Positions 42,585 through 52,556 of a stretch of 64,000 nucleotides of DNA are shown piece after piece. Within the stretch, counting starts at the first letter, position 1. Each line of letters starts with the position of its first letter. This DNA is from Branchiostoma lanceolatum (lineage: Eukaryota; Chordata; Leptocardii; Amphioxiformes; Branchiostomatidae), in contig NC_089738.1 of the NCBI RefSeq assembly GCF_035083965.1, positions 7,919,734 through 7,983,733 on the forward strand. The letters are read 5' to 3'. A program made the translations under genes and the position numbers. The notes beneath the pieces were generated by a model. The model ran no database searches. It was not told the DNA's origin and worked only from the letters and a program-made list of their open reading frames with translations.

Positions 42585-43780
42585 TTACATCTGCCTGAGT
42601 TGTTGCAGCCTCTGCGACAGTTCGTCCTGTTGTTCGGAGGCCGTAGAGGGCGTACCGATGGTGCTGGTCTGGCCCTGCGGGAGTTCCATGTTCAACTCCA
42701 GCCCGGCTTCGTCTGCCACCTGGTGCATCAGATTGTCCACCTGATCGGTCGGGACGTTCAGAGTCGTGGTCCCGCTCATGGCGTCCTCCATCTGAGCCGA
42801 CTGCACGTCCAGATCTTCGAACTGCTTCTCGAACTTGTCCATGAGGCCAGTCACCTTTTCTAGGTTCATGGAACGCATGGCAGCGTCCATAGACTTGACC
42901 ACTCCGGCCATATCCTTGGTCACCTATAAACGAGAGGGAAAGACAACAGCTTCAAAACGATGTCGACAGCATATACCAAACATACAGCACACTGGAAAAA
43001 ACAAGTAGAGATTTGCAGGAATGAGAGAAGACCTCGGGGATAAAATGAAGGAAAAGATGTACAAGGCTTTTTTTAATTACTGTAATTACTGTAATTACTA
43101 ATGAGATTGAAGCAAGATTTGACAAGTAATACTTGGAGACAATTTCAAAACTTGAGTGAGCAGAGCACTAGATGACAACAAAAGTACGACAACTATATAT
43201 GCAAACAAACAATGGGATACAAAATGATTAACCTACGTACAGGTATATGAATAATTCAACATGTCGAGTTTAACCTATCACTTACACTACTTAGATCTAA
43301 ACATTCTTTGATATATTTACCTATTTTTACACAGTAAGGATTGTCTTCTTCCAGAATGTACTTGAACTTATCTATAGAATGGAATATATCAAATTCTGTT
43401 GAAGTACCAGTGAGTGAACGACACCCAAGAAGCACCAAGCAGACTACAGCACCTTGGGCCCATGTCTAGCGGAGAAATACACATAAAACACGGACAACAA
43501 ACAACAATAACAACAATACCTTCTTCATGGTAACCGCCGTCTGGACACGTTGAGCCACGGCGTCTATCCTAGAACTCATCCTGAGATAGTTCAGCGACTG
43601 GTTGTGCTGTCGGATGGAGTTCTCGGCGTGAATGCGGGCGCCTTCCATGTTGTTTTTCTGGATCGCCTTCTTCAGCTTGACTTTTTCCTCTTTCTCCATT
43701 TTGTCGCACTTCTTGGAGTTCCTCTGCAAGTCCTTGGCGGCAAACTTGAGGTTAAAGAGGTGTTTCTCCATGTTAGACAT
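42585..43780 (-). CDS. CHMP1B: Charged multivesicular body protein 1 (ESCRT-III)
   Basis: Two exons, 43780-43520 and 42923-42585, join in phase 0 with GT-AG ends and give 199 residues, exactly the length of vertebrate CHMP1B. It starts MSNMEKHLFNLKFAAKDLQR and has the basic N-terminal helices (SKKCDKMEKEEKVKLKKAIQ, ARIHAENSIRQ), then VTKDMAGVVKSMDAAMRSMN, and an acidic C-terminal half ending in the MIM1-type helix EQQDELSQRLQQLRQM. That terminal helix binds MIT domains of VPS4 and spastin. ESCRT-III proteins polymerise on membranes for vesicle budding and abscission. The start was chosen at MSNM; an upstream in-frame ATG (43807) would add nine residues that the family lacks. Confidence 0.96.
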
Positions 43781-43859
43781 CTTGGTGGCTGGTGTGTTGT
43801 GGTACAAGGTGTTTTAGAACGATGGGAGTGACCAGAAAGTCTGAATATTACAAACAGCC

Positions 43860-43960
43860 GATGACGAAGAAGTGACTCTGAATCATCCGGAAATTCTGGT
43901 GATGACGTCACGTTAGGGTGAAAGGTTGATCAGAGGGAAGAACACTTCCGGGTCAGGGGC
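43860..43960 (-). promoter_or_regulatory. Candidate CHMP1 promoter with CRE and ETS sites
   Basis: Upstream of the CHMP1 start lie a perfect cAMP-response palindrome TGACGTCA at 43903-43910, an ETS-type ACTTCCGG at 43944-43951, and a second CCGGAA near 43887. No TATA box. This fits a housekeeping promoter. Confidence 0.5.
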
Positions 43961-44896
43961 GCACCTGGCGGAATTAGTTAGATCTGCAGCAAATTGCTTT
44001 TACAAAACGTGATCTTTCTTTATCAGTTGCTGCAAACAAAAACTGTTCATTGCAACTTGTGCCATTTTTTTTCAAATATAACGGTTAGTACGGCTGTCAA
44101 AATGCTGACTTTGTGGGATATTAGCTGTTTTATTGTAGCTGAATATGATTTGGAGTCACAAAGCACATTCTTTTCAAGTATTGAAGTAAGGTGGTTTAAA
44201 CGTTCTTGCCTTATAAGTTATTCTCATGAGCGGGTGGCTGTCACTTCAATGCAACGTTTCACGGTTAAATCGAGCAAAGTTACTATTATAGGATCGAGGA
44301 AACCGTTTACGAAAGATATAAATGCAAATCCATAGGAAAGAAATGTGACAGATAGAACACTGCAGAACGGAAATGAATTAAGATACGCGTTGCCGTACTC
44401 AATACGAAACATCAGTGAATCATGCTTCAGCAAACTGCTTTAATGCCACATTTAATACAAACAACAGGCAACCAAGATCACTCACTCTCTCCCAACCAAG
44501 ATATATGTATTAAATATATTCATCTAGACCATGTCTAGAAAAACTCACTTATTATCTTCAATAAAAATGACTGACTTAACAGTATAGCTGTTGAAAGGGA
44601 AGCACAAGCTAAAGCGTTTTTAAAAAGACAAATGAATGGATGGGCCCCTAAAAGTTGGCCGCCGATAGTCTGGCACACAAAAAAGGCCGTTCGCAATTTT
44701 GTTTTTTCTAGCTTACCTCGCCAAAAAAAAGAATACGTTCATTTGAAAACACAAACGCCGAGACCAATTCTTTAATATCAAAGTTCATTCTACATTGACT
44801 TGTTGACTTCATAAACTAAAAGTTCGTCATCTGATAGTTATAAACACGTTACATACACGAGACTATTTCGTCGTCATATATGCATATCGTACTTCT
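43961..44896. other. Gap between CHMP1 and the serpin
   Basis: Nothing recognisable. The open frame at 43994-44335 (113 codons, plus strand) has no family resemblance and no splice context. The serpin 3' untranslated region probably occupies the right part. Confidence 0.4.
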
Positions 44897-47800
44897 CTAT
44901 AATTCGTCTTTTCTGGTAGTAGTCCCTTCTGGGCGAACAAGTCTACCCATGAATAAGATAGAGTTCGTGTCGTTGTCTTTGATAAAGAACAGGAAGGGAT
45001 GGTCCGCATCGAACTCGTGTGTAGGCCCTGACAGAACGATATCCCCCGCTGTCGCTGCCGCGGCTTCTGTACCCTCTTCATTGACGTCAACAAACGCCTT
45101 GTGGAGAAGGGCGTCCACGTGAAGACCACGTGATCCTATCACGTGAAGATCACGTGATCCCACCATGCCTGATAAGTCCGCTTATGTCATGCCTGGGCCT
45201 GATACGGGTGTTCCGGACCGTGTGATAACTATCCGGATCACATAGGGTTCGGGAGGGTTATCACACAGGCTTCCATAGAATATTTCGAACGCATTTCGAA
45301 CGCGTCGGTTGCGCGGCCGTCGGAAATTCGAATACCGGATTCGGAGATTGGAATCAATGTTGCTACAGTTTCTTGTTCGAGGACACAAAACTCCCTCAAC
45401 TTCTGGCGCATTCCGCATTGAAATGTGTGTTTTCTCGGGTGGGTATGGCCAAGGTATGACATAAATAAAATACAACACGTTGTATTCCGCATCACCCTCG
45501 GTCCCAGCCCTCCCGCGGGTCGGATCGCCCTCCGGCCTACGGCCGTCGGGCGATCCGACCCGCGGTCGGGCTGGTACCTCGGGTGATACGGAATACCCCG
45601 TGTTGTATTCTATATATCCGTGCCGAACAAGTCGGGCATCCCTATTTCTGACAACTTTTCACTTAGCCCAAAATCTTGTACAAGTTTGAACTTCGGCATG
45701 AGAATGCCAACGTATTCTTGAACCATAGAATTCTGCCACCTACGAAGTAATTCAGGAGTTAGAGATGTTTCAATGGCGTTGAGTCCGTCTATTTTGTCTG
45801 GTAAGACCACAACCATACTCAAGTGCTTGCCCTTGTATGGCAACTCCAAGATCTGGCATTTCACGTTCTCATCGCGGCCTAATTTGAACATCCCGTCTTG
45901 GTACATCATGGGAACTTGTATGTCTTCCTCAGGACTGACGTGGAAAGGACTGAGCATAGTGTCTGAGGTGTAGAATGGACTATCCCAACTCCCCTTGAAG
46001 TAGATGGCGTTGACGAGAACCAAGACGGTTTCTGGTGAAAGAAGTCCTGAAGAAATATATTATTATTCAGTATAGACATCAATCGTGCGTTCGTTCAAAC
46101 CCATGTAATGCCAACACCATAAGGTAGCAAGTTTCCTTGTATCATTTTCACTGGGAAGAGTTGCTAGCCTGAACATTTCTTGCGTCCCTTCCGAAAGACG
46201 GGTGGGACAGAGATGCCCTACCCAGGACTAAACCCTGGACTTGGAGGGTGTTAAGCACAAGGGACAGTATTGTTACTCTGAAAAGTGTTCAGCACCAGGG
46301 ACAGTGTTTTTAGTGTGGGAAGTGTTCAGCACCAGGGACAATGTTGTTAGTGTGGGAAGTGTTCAGCACCAGGGACAGTGTTGTTAGTGTGGGAAGTGTT
46401 CAGCACCAGGGACAGTGTTTTTAGTGTGGGAAGTGTTCAGCACCAGGGACAGTGTTGTTAGTGTGGGAAGTGTTCAGCACCAGGGACAGTGTTGTTATTG
46501 TGGGGAGTGTTCAGCACCAGAGACAGTGTTTTTAGTGTGGGAAGTGTTCAGCACCAGGGACAATGTTGTTAGTGTGGGAAGTGTTCAGCACCAGGGACAG
46601 TGTTGTTAGTGTGGGAAGTGTTCAGCACCAGGGACAATGTTGTTAGTGTGAGACGTGCTCAGCACCAAGGACAGAGTTGTTAGTGTGTAAAGTGTTCAGC
46701 ACCAGTGACATAATTATTAGTGATGACTGAGTGTGCTGAGTGCTGACTGCAATCATGTGTTTACGATTCATATTCTAAGAAATCGAAAAGTTATGATTTT
46801 GACACAGGCTCAACTTAGGCAGAGATATGTGTATCATAGTTTTCATATACACTTCCCTATATGCCGCAAATATAGCACAAAGGGCCTATCAAACAGCATA
46901 TGAAACTGAAATGTGACACATACCTGGCTCCATAATTTCTTGAATTCTGTTATCTGTTTGTTCCTCTACCCAGTTGTTGATAGTTTGCCGTGCGCCCTCG
47001 GTGTTTCCACTGAAGTCCACGGGAGCCAACTCTGCTCCGTAATTCCTGGACGTTTCGTCAAGAAACTTCTGTGCAAACTTAAAGGAGTTCTGACCGAAGA
47101 GCCTGTTGGCGGTCTTGAGTGTGTAGGGCCTGTCTGAGTGGTGTAGCTGGGTCAGAAGGTCGTGGAACCGTTCGTGGAAGTCCGTTTGGTTTAACTTGTT
47201 GAAGCGCAGCACGCGACTCATCTTGTTTTGGAATATAAAGCATAACGTTTAGGAGGTGAATCACACTTAAGCGGTCACTGCGCGTTACACTCACGCTTCC
47301 ACAAGTGTTAAGCCCCTGCCACACTTGTGCGTATATACAAGTCCGCATGAGTTGCGTATTTACATGTTTTTGGTTAAGGTTAAGTTTGCAGCCGACTAAG
47401 TGATTTCTTAGGTTCGATCACTTGGCTGCACAACGGTGGGTCAAAGTAGAAAACAACTTTCTCCCCGCAAACCGTGCATGTTAATGCGCAACTCACGCGC
47501 ACTTTAATATACGCACAAGTGTGACAGGGCCCTTACATTGGTACATATATGATATATATATATATATGCAAACACCAAATGATATGTTTATTACCTCGTA
47601 TTACCGCCACATATGCGACTCCCCCTACATGGGACTCAGTAAACTTTTTTTTTTCAAAATCTATATTGTTCTGTACAGGAAATACAGGCATACGATTACA
47701 ACTAGTGACATTGCAAACAATACTACGAATATGATCTCCAAGCAGATCCTACTTGGGGAAATGGATATTGTTTAGGCCCATGTAGTTTTCCACAACTTGT

Positions 47801-49185
47801 ATAGCACGTCGGCAGAACGTGAGTGTCTAAGGTCGTGTTAGCGTATCTAAGGTTAATATCTCGTATATACGTTTTATTTAGTTCTGTCCAAAGACATATC
47901 TTGTGCAACGACTGTTACTCCGATGCAATGTTGACCCACTAGAACAATTAAAGATTATAGATTCGGCAGCTATAACAGGTTGAGATAGCAGGCTAATTAC
48001 CATATACGCATTACCTTCTACGGCGTGCCGACGTGCTAACTTTTCTTGTATAGGTGTAGGCATGGGGTCACACTTTGTAACGCTCACCTGTTGTGCTGTA
48101 TCATTCCTTTAGCTCACCTGTTGTGCTGTATCATTCCTTCAGCTCACCTGTTGTGCTGTATCATTCCTTTAACTTACCTGATGTGCTAAACCTCCTTGAT
48201 TATTCCTTTAACTTACCTGATGTGCTGTATTATTCCTTTAACTTACCTGTTGTGCTGTATCATTCCTTCAGCTCACCTGAGCTCACCTGTTGTGCTGTAT
48301 CATTCCTTTAGCTCACCTGTTGTGCTGTATCATTCCTTTAGCTCACCTGTTGTGCTGTATCATTCCTTTAGCTCACCTGTTGTGCTGTATCATTCCTTTA
48401 GCTCACCTGTTGTGCTGTATCATTCCTTCAGCTCACCTGTTGTGCTGTATCATTCCTTTAACTAACCTGATGTGCTAAACCTCCTTGATTATTCCTTTAA
48501 CTTACCTGATGTGCTGTATTATTCCTTTAACTTACCTGTTGTGCTGTATCATTCCTTCAGCTCACCTGAGCTCACCTGTTGTGCTGTATCATTCCTTTAG
48601 CTCACCTGTTGTGCTGTATCATTCCTTTAGCTCACCTGTTGTGCTGTATCATTCCTTTAGCTCACCTGTTGTGCTGTATCATTCCTTTAGCTCACCTGTT
48701 GTGCTGTATCATTCCTTCAGCTCACCTGTTGTGCTGTATCATTCCTTTAACTTACCTGATGTGCTAAACCTCCTTGATTATTCCTTTAACTTACCTGATG
48801 TGCTGTATTATTCCTTTAACTTACCTGTTGTGCTGTATCATTCCTTCAGCTCACCTGAGCTCACCTGTTGTGCTGTATCATTCCTTTAGCTCACCTGTTG
48901 TGCTGTATCATTCCTTTAGCTCACCTGTTGTGCTGTATCATTCCTTTAGCTCACCTGTTGTGCCGTATCATTCCTTGCCCCCAGGTAAGTCATGGCCAGA
49001 CAGGTGGAGATACTGAAGGGCGAGAAGAAGATGTTCTCGGGATGATCCTTGTGGAGCGTCTTGTACAGCTCCAGGGCAAACTCGCTGTTGACGTCAGCCA
49101 ATGACGTAGGCTCTTGTGGGGCGGGGTTCTCTGCAGTTGCCATGGCAACGAGGAGTCCAATGAACAAGCAGTACGTACTCCGCAT
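44897..49185 (-). CDS. ER-retained serpin with C-terminal KDEL
   Basis: Exons are 49185-48955 (phase 0), 47221-46924, 46046 to about 45616, and about 45180-44897. The protein has a signal peptide ([13 protein letters not shown]), serpin landmarks ([58 protein letters not shown]), [19 protein letters not shown] and the closing [20 protein letters not shown], then ends KDEL. The hinge (G-T-E-A-A-A-A) is of the inhibitory type. By length against antitrypsin the scissile bond falls at or next to the Leu-Ser of GDIVLSGPT. Amphioxus is known to have a KDEL serpin that inhibits furin-like convertases; the loop here has no basic pair, so its target probably differs. The exon 3/4 junction is abnormal (see findings). 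Confidence 0.88.
45184..45468. mobile_element. MITE-like element at the serpin exon 3/4 junction
   Basis: Ends TATGTCATGCCTGGGCC (45184-45200) and GGCCAAGGTATGACATA (45452-45468) pair with two mismatches. The interior includes TCCGGACCGTGTGATAA and its partner GGTTATCACAC. It lies directly against the last serpin coding segment (about 45180). Confidence 0.65.
45469..45616. mobile_element. Palindromic MITE, 'GGGCGATC' family, copy 2
   Basis: The whole element folds back: ATACAACACGTTGTATTCCGC at one end, GGAATACCCCGTGTTGTAT at the other, and a centre GGGCGATCCGACCCGCGG with its complement. It matches the element at 19045-19180. Its edge falls at the last readable codon of serpin exon 3 (about 45616). 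Confidence 0.75.
46085..46260 (-). mobile_element. SINE family 2 fragment in serpin intron 2
   Basis: Matches 'GGTAGCAAGTTTCCTTG', 'GAGTTGCTAGCC', 'CGTCCCTTCCGAAAGACGGG' and 'GATGCCCTACCCAGGA' of the SINE at 41815-42095. The 37-bp minisatellite begins at its head end. Confidence 0.55.
46253..46715. repeat. 37-bp minisatellite in serpin intron 2
   Basis: About a dozen copies of GTGTTCAGCACCAGGGACAG followed by TGTT(G/T)TTAGTGTGGGAA. The array degenerates at both ends. The same unit (with GTGGAAA) makes up 54893-55890 in the UGT gene, in the same orientation on the plus strand though the two genes face opposite ways. Confidence 0.95.
46890..47221 (-). CDS. Serpin exon 2
   Basis: Exon 47221-46924, between an ACAAG acceptor and a CAG/GTATGT donor, encodes [20 protein letters not shown], the helix C-E region of serpins, then [17 protein letters not shown] and [19 protein letters not shown], which is the conserved helix F motif (N-x-W-V-x-x-x-T). 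It joins exon 1 in phase 0 and exon 3 in phase 1. Confidence 0.9.
48082..48985. repeat. 30-bp minisatellite built from the serpin exon-1 splice donor
   Basis: About 30 tandem copies of AGCTCACCTGTTGTGCTGTA plus TCATTCCTTT. Read in the serpin direction, each unit is the exon-1 end AATGATAC(A/G)GCACAACAG followed by GTGAGC. The true exon end is the outermost unit (donor at 48954/48955). A higher-order block of 289 bp recurs from about 48172, 48461 and 48750. Some units read CATCAG/GTAAGT. Confidence 0.97.
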
Positions 49186-49661
49186 GGTTTATTGGGGGGG
49201 CGCTGTTTAAAACGAACACGTGGTATATGTTTCGCAAGGTTTCATAACCGAGTATGTTACCAAAAAAGAACCAACATTCGTATTTCCGGACCTAAAACGA
49301 ACATATCGTACACGTTTTGTAACGTTTCATGACGAAATATGTCATCATATAAGACAGAAATATTCGTATTTCTGGACCTCAACATGAAAAATTACCGTAC
49401 AATTTTTACAATACGGCATTATAATCATTTATCGTATCATCCTGGTTGCGAAGACCAAAACTAAAATCCTCAAAAAAATATGTTTACCAAAAATATTATG
49501 CGTACCCTCAATCAAAGTACATGTACTCTCACTCTTTCACACTCACTATTTTCCTCACTAACCGCCGGACTAGTCGGGCTGGTACGGTAGAGAACGGTTT
49601 CCTCACTCCACCAGTTGTGTAACACAACAGACAAGGTATATGGCATACTAGTATTTGTATA
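49186..49661. other. Gap between the serpin start and a transposon
   Basis: Presumably the serpin promoter and leader. Two diverged copies of a stretch around 'GGACCTAAAACGAACA' / 'AAAACGAACACGTGG' with 'GTTTCATRACG' occur between 49210 and 49380. No other gene seen. Confidence 0.35.
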
Positions 49662-49663
49662 TA

Positions 49664-51335
49664 CAGCTACATGCAAAATTATTCAACCCCCCTTGCATTT
49701 CGGACATTTTGGCAAATTGAGGAACTTTACAGCTGCATAATGTTACTAAATCATATAAGTGATGAACAGATATGTTATTACAGTCTGATATTACAGCAAA
49801 AGTTAAGATTTTTTTCATAGTCCATCCAAAATAGCAACTTTCACACAAATAGTACGTTGCAAAATTATTCAACCCCCTATGAGGGTTTGTCTTTAGTACT
49901 TAGTGTAGCACCCCTATTTATCTAAAAGCTGAATTCACTTGATGTAGACGTGAACGATAGCTTGTCACAAGCTTCTGGCAGTGCTCTTTGGGAATTTCAG
50001 CTTATTTCTCGTAGGTAATGGTCTCCAGCTCAGCAATTTTCTGAGGTTTACGTGTCGCAACTGCTGTCTTCAGATCCAACCAAAAATTCTCAACTGGGTT
50101 AAAGTCTGGAGAGTGTTATGGGTACTCAAGAACCTTCCAGGTTCTTTTTCTGACCAAACATACGTGGATGTCGATGTGTGCTGGGGGTTATTGTCTTGCT
50201 GGAATGTCCAATGACGCCCCAGCTTCAACTTTTTAACGGAATTGGTAACCTTCCTGGCCAGAATATCCTAGTACTGGTTTTATTTCATGATGCCTTCATC
50301 ACGGTGGATATTCCCAGTGCCATTAGAAGCAAAACACCCCCAAAGAATCTCAGACCCATCACCATGCTTCACAGTAGGCAGGGTGTTCCTCTTTGCGTAT
50401 GCTTAGTCTTTCCTGTGCCAAACATACCTCTGACCCGGAGGACCAAAGAGGTCAAGTTTTTTTGTTTCGTCAGTCAATATAACAGTGTCCAAAAACTACT
50501 GTGGCATTAGTAGGTTGTTTTGAGCATGCTGGAGGCAACTTTTTTTGTCGCATGGCTTCAGCAATGGTGTGGGTCTTGGTTTTCTGGCATTGAGCCCTTC
50601 AGCATGAAGTGTGCGGCGCACTGTGTCCACTGAAACAACAGTTTGTCCTTCAGCCAAATTGATTTTCTGGACTTTTGCAGTAATCATATGGTTCTTGTCC
50701 ACCTGTCTTCTAAGAAATATCACCGTGGCTGCTGAAATTCTGGCCAAGAATGTCGCCAGGTCAGTTATGGAGTTGAAGCTGGGGAGTCATTGGACATTCC
50801 AGCAAGACAATAACCCCCAGCACACATCGACATCCACGTATGTTTGGGCAGAAAAAGAACCTGGAAGGTTCTTGAGTACCCATAACAGTCTCCAGACTTA
50901 AACTCAGTTCAAAATTTTGGATTGGATCTATTGAAAGCTGTTGCGGTACGTAAACCTCGGAAAATTGCTAGCCGGAGACCATTGCCCATGAGAAATGGGC
51001 CGAAATTCCCAAAGAGCACTGCCAGAAGCTTGTGACAAGCTATCGTTCACGTCTACATCAGGTGAATTCAGCTTTCAGATAAATAGGGGTGCTGCACTAA
51101 GTACTGAAGACAAACCCTCATAGGGGGTTGAATAATTTTGCAACGTACTATTTGTGTGAAAGTTGCTATTTTGGATGGACTATGAAAAAATCTTAACTTT
51201 TGCTGTAATATCAGACTGTAATAACATATCTGTTCATCACTTATATGATTTAGTAACATTATGCAGCTGTAAAGTTCCTCAATTTGCCAAAATGTCCAAA
51301 ATGCAAGGGGGGTTGAATAATTTTGCATGTAGCTG
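49664..51335. mobile_element. Tc1/mariner element with about 600-bp inverted arms
   Basis: The element starts CAGCTACATGCAAAATTATT and ends with the exact reverse complement, with TA on both outer sides (49662-49663 and 51336-51337). The inverted arms are far longer than usual: about 49664-50265 pairs with about 50735-51335, and each arm holds the same piece of transposase with the FQQDN(N)PQHT catalytic block. Only the centre (about 50270-50735) is unique. So the 5' end of the original element was replaced by an inverted copy of its 3' end. The arms have since diverged by point changes and small indels. Confidence 0.92.
49870..50747 (-). pseudogene. Decayed Tc1-type transposase
   Basis: Read from 50747 downwards, the centre gives a recognisable N-terminal part (TVRRTLHAEGLNARKPRPTP, LLKPCDKKSCLQHAQNNLL). 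Later come a YVWH block, a [11 protein letters not shown]-like block and a WTFQQDNNPQHT block. Stops and frame changes interrupt the frame between these, and the first DNA-binding helix is missing, so no active enzyme can be made. The arm 50740-51100 carries the matching second piece on the plus strand. Confidence 0.85.
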
Positions 51336-51337
51336 TA

Positions 51338-52556
51338 GTGGTGAACTGTTTGTTAGGTATACGTGTCGAAAAGATGTTGTACACGTGGCAGAACTTCGAT
51401 CTTGAGTTGATGCTGTCTATGGCCGGCCACGTTTAGTTCCGCTGGGATAGTAAGAAGTGGGTTTAGTAGTACGTGTCGAAACAACACTGGTTATAACTTC
51501 TAACGCACACGTGTCGTTTTGCAGCAGAGGGCACTTGAAGGGCGGTTACGTCTCTACTGTGATTCAAACATTTTTCGCCAGGCGTCGCTTTTAGAAGAAG
51601 AGCTGCTCTCTAGTCCAGTTCTGCGGCCTCACCTGCACTGTACGTTTCTAAGCGATACGTATAAACATCACCTACATGGTTACTTCTGCTTAGTTACAGG
51701 TTTGCGTAGCAAAACCTTTGTTGGAGCCGTTGGCATGTATGGTGGCCGCCATCTTGAATTGTGATGGCCGCCATCTTGAATTGTGACGTCGCAGGGCCGC
51801 CATACCATTTTATTGGGAGGGGTGTTTTGGGGGGTCGCTAGCGTTCTCTCTATTTTTAACAAATCGGCACACAACTATCACACATTCAACTCAAATGAAA
51901 ATTCAATACCAATTCATATCATACTTACTGAATACGTAGTTTACGTCATTTATAATTAGACTGGAGTAGCATTGATATTATTATGTAGCCTCTTCGTCAG
52001 GCCCCAAAGCCGGCAATATGACCTTTGCGCCTTTAGGGATCTTTTCACACGGTCCTTAATCTCAGCTAAACAAACAATATGATGGTGAAACAGTTCTGAC
52101 CAGAGTTTTGCACAAGATGAAATGCAAGACCTTTACAAGCGCAAACTTGGAAAGCTATTTTGGGTTTATTCGACACCCTTGTTGTGCTACAGGCAAACGG
52201 AGATAAAATCAAACCACCCAGAAGAAACTGGGATTAGACGTAAAAACGAACCAAAGCCGTATATCTGCTTGGAGATGGAACAATGGGAACACATGAAAAC
52301 GTCACACACGATTGCCGGCAGATCGTTGTGTACATAACCTGCTTACTCTGGCTGTCTATCTAGTCTCATGTTGGCCTCATGCAAACAACAGGTGCCTCAT
52401 TAAGTCCGCTGTGATTGGCCGAAACGTACGTAGTGTACAAGTAATTGCCAATCAGCACTCTGCTCGTTAACGTAATCCACAGCTTATTGCTTTGAGCTTC
52501 CATCACTTATACGAGCATTCGTCGAAGTCAGGAAAGTACCGAGCTTGCTTAGCGAC
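51338..52556. other. Upstream region of the UGT gene
   Basis: Mostly unremarkable. At 51739-51786 a 21-base unit GGCCGCCATCTTGAATTGTGA (YY1-like) is repeated twice. Just ahead of the gene, a CCAAT box (52446-52450 region, GCCAATCAGC) and a GTTAACGTAATC stretch reminiscent of HNF1 sites lie within 120 bases of the start codon. No TATA box seen. Confidence 0.35.

Noticed and set aside
42484-42863. Plus-strand frames over CHMP1 exon 2 and 43550-43831 over exon 1
   Set aside because: Antisense shadows of the highly conserved CHMP1 exons.
46415-46609. Repetitive plus-strand frame with SVQHQGQCC repeats (also 54985-55272 and 55484-55678)
   Set aside because: Translation of the 37-bp minisatellite; no start context or family match.
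48093-48889. Long repetitive plus-strand frames ([10 protein letters not shown]- and VLYHSFSSP-type)
   Set aside because: They are translations of the 30-bp minisatellite, open only because the unit is a multiple of three and lacks stops in those frames.
50611-50901. Plus-strand frame with FQQDNNPQHT, considered as an active transposase
   Set aside because: It is only the inverted duplicate arm; the catalytic first part and DNA-binding region are missing on this strand.
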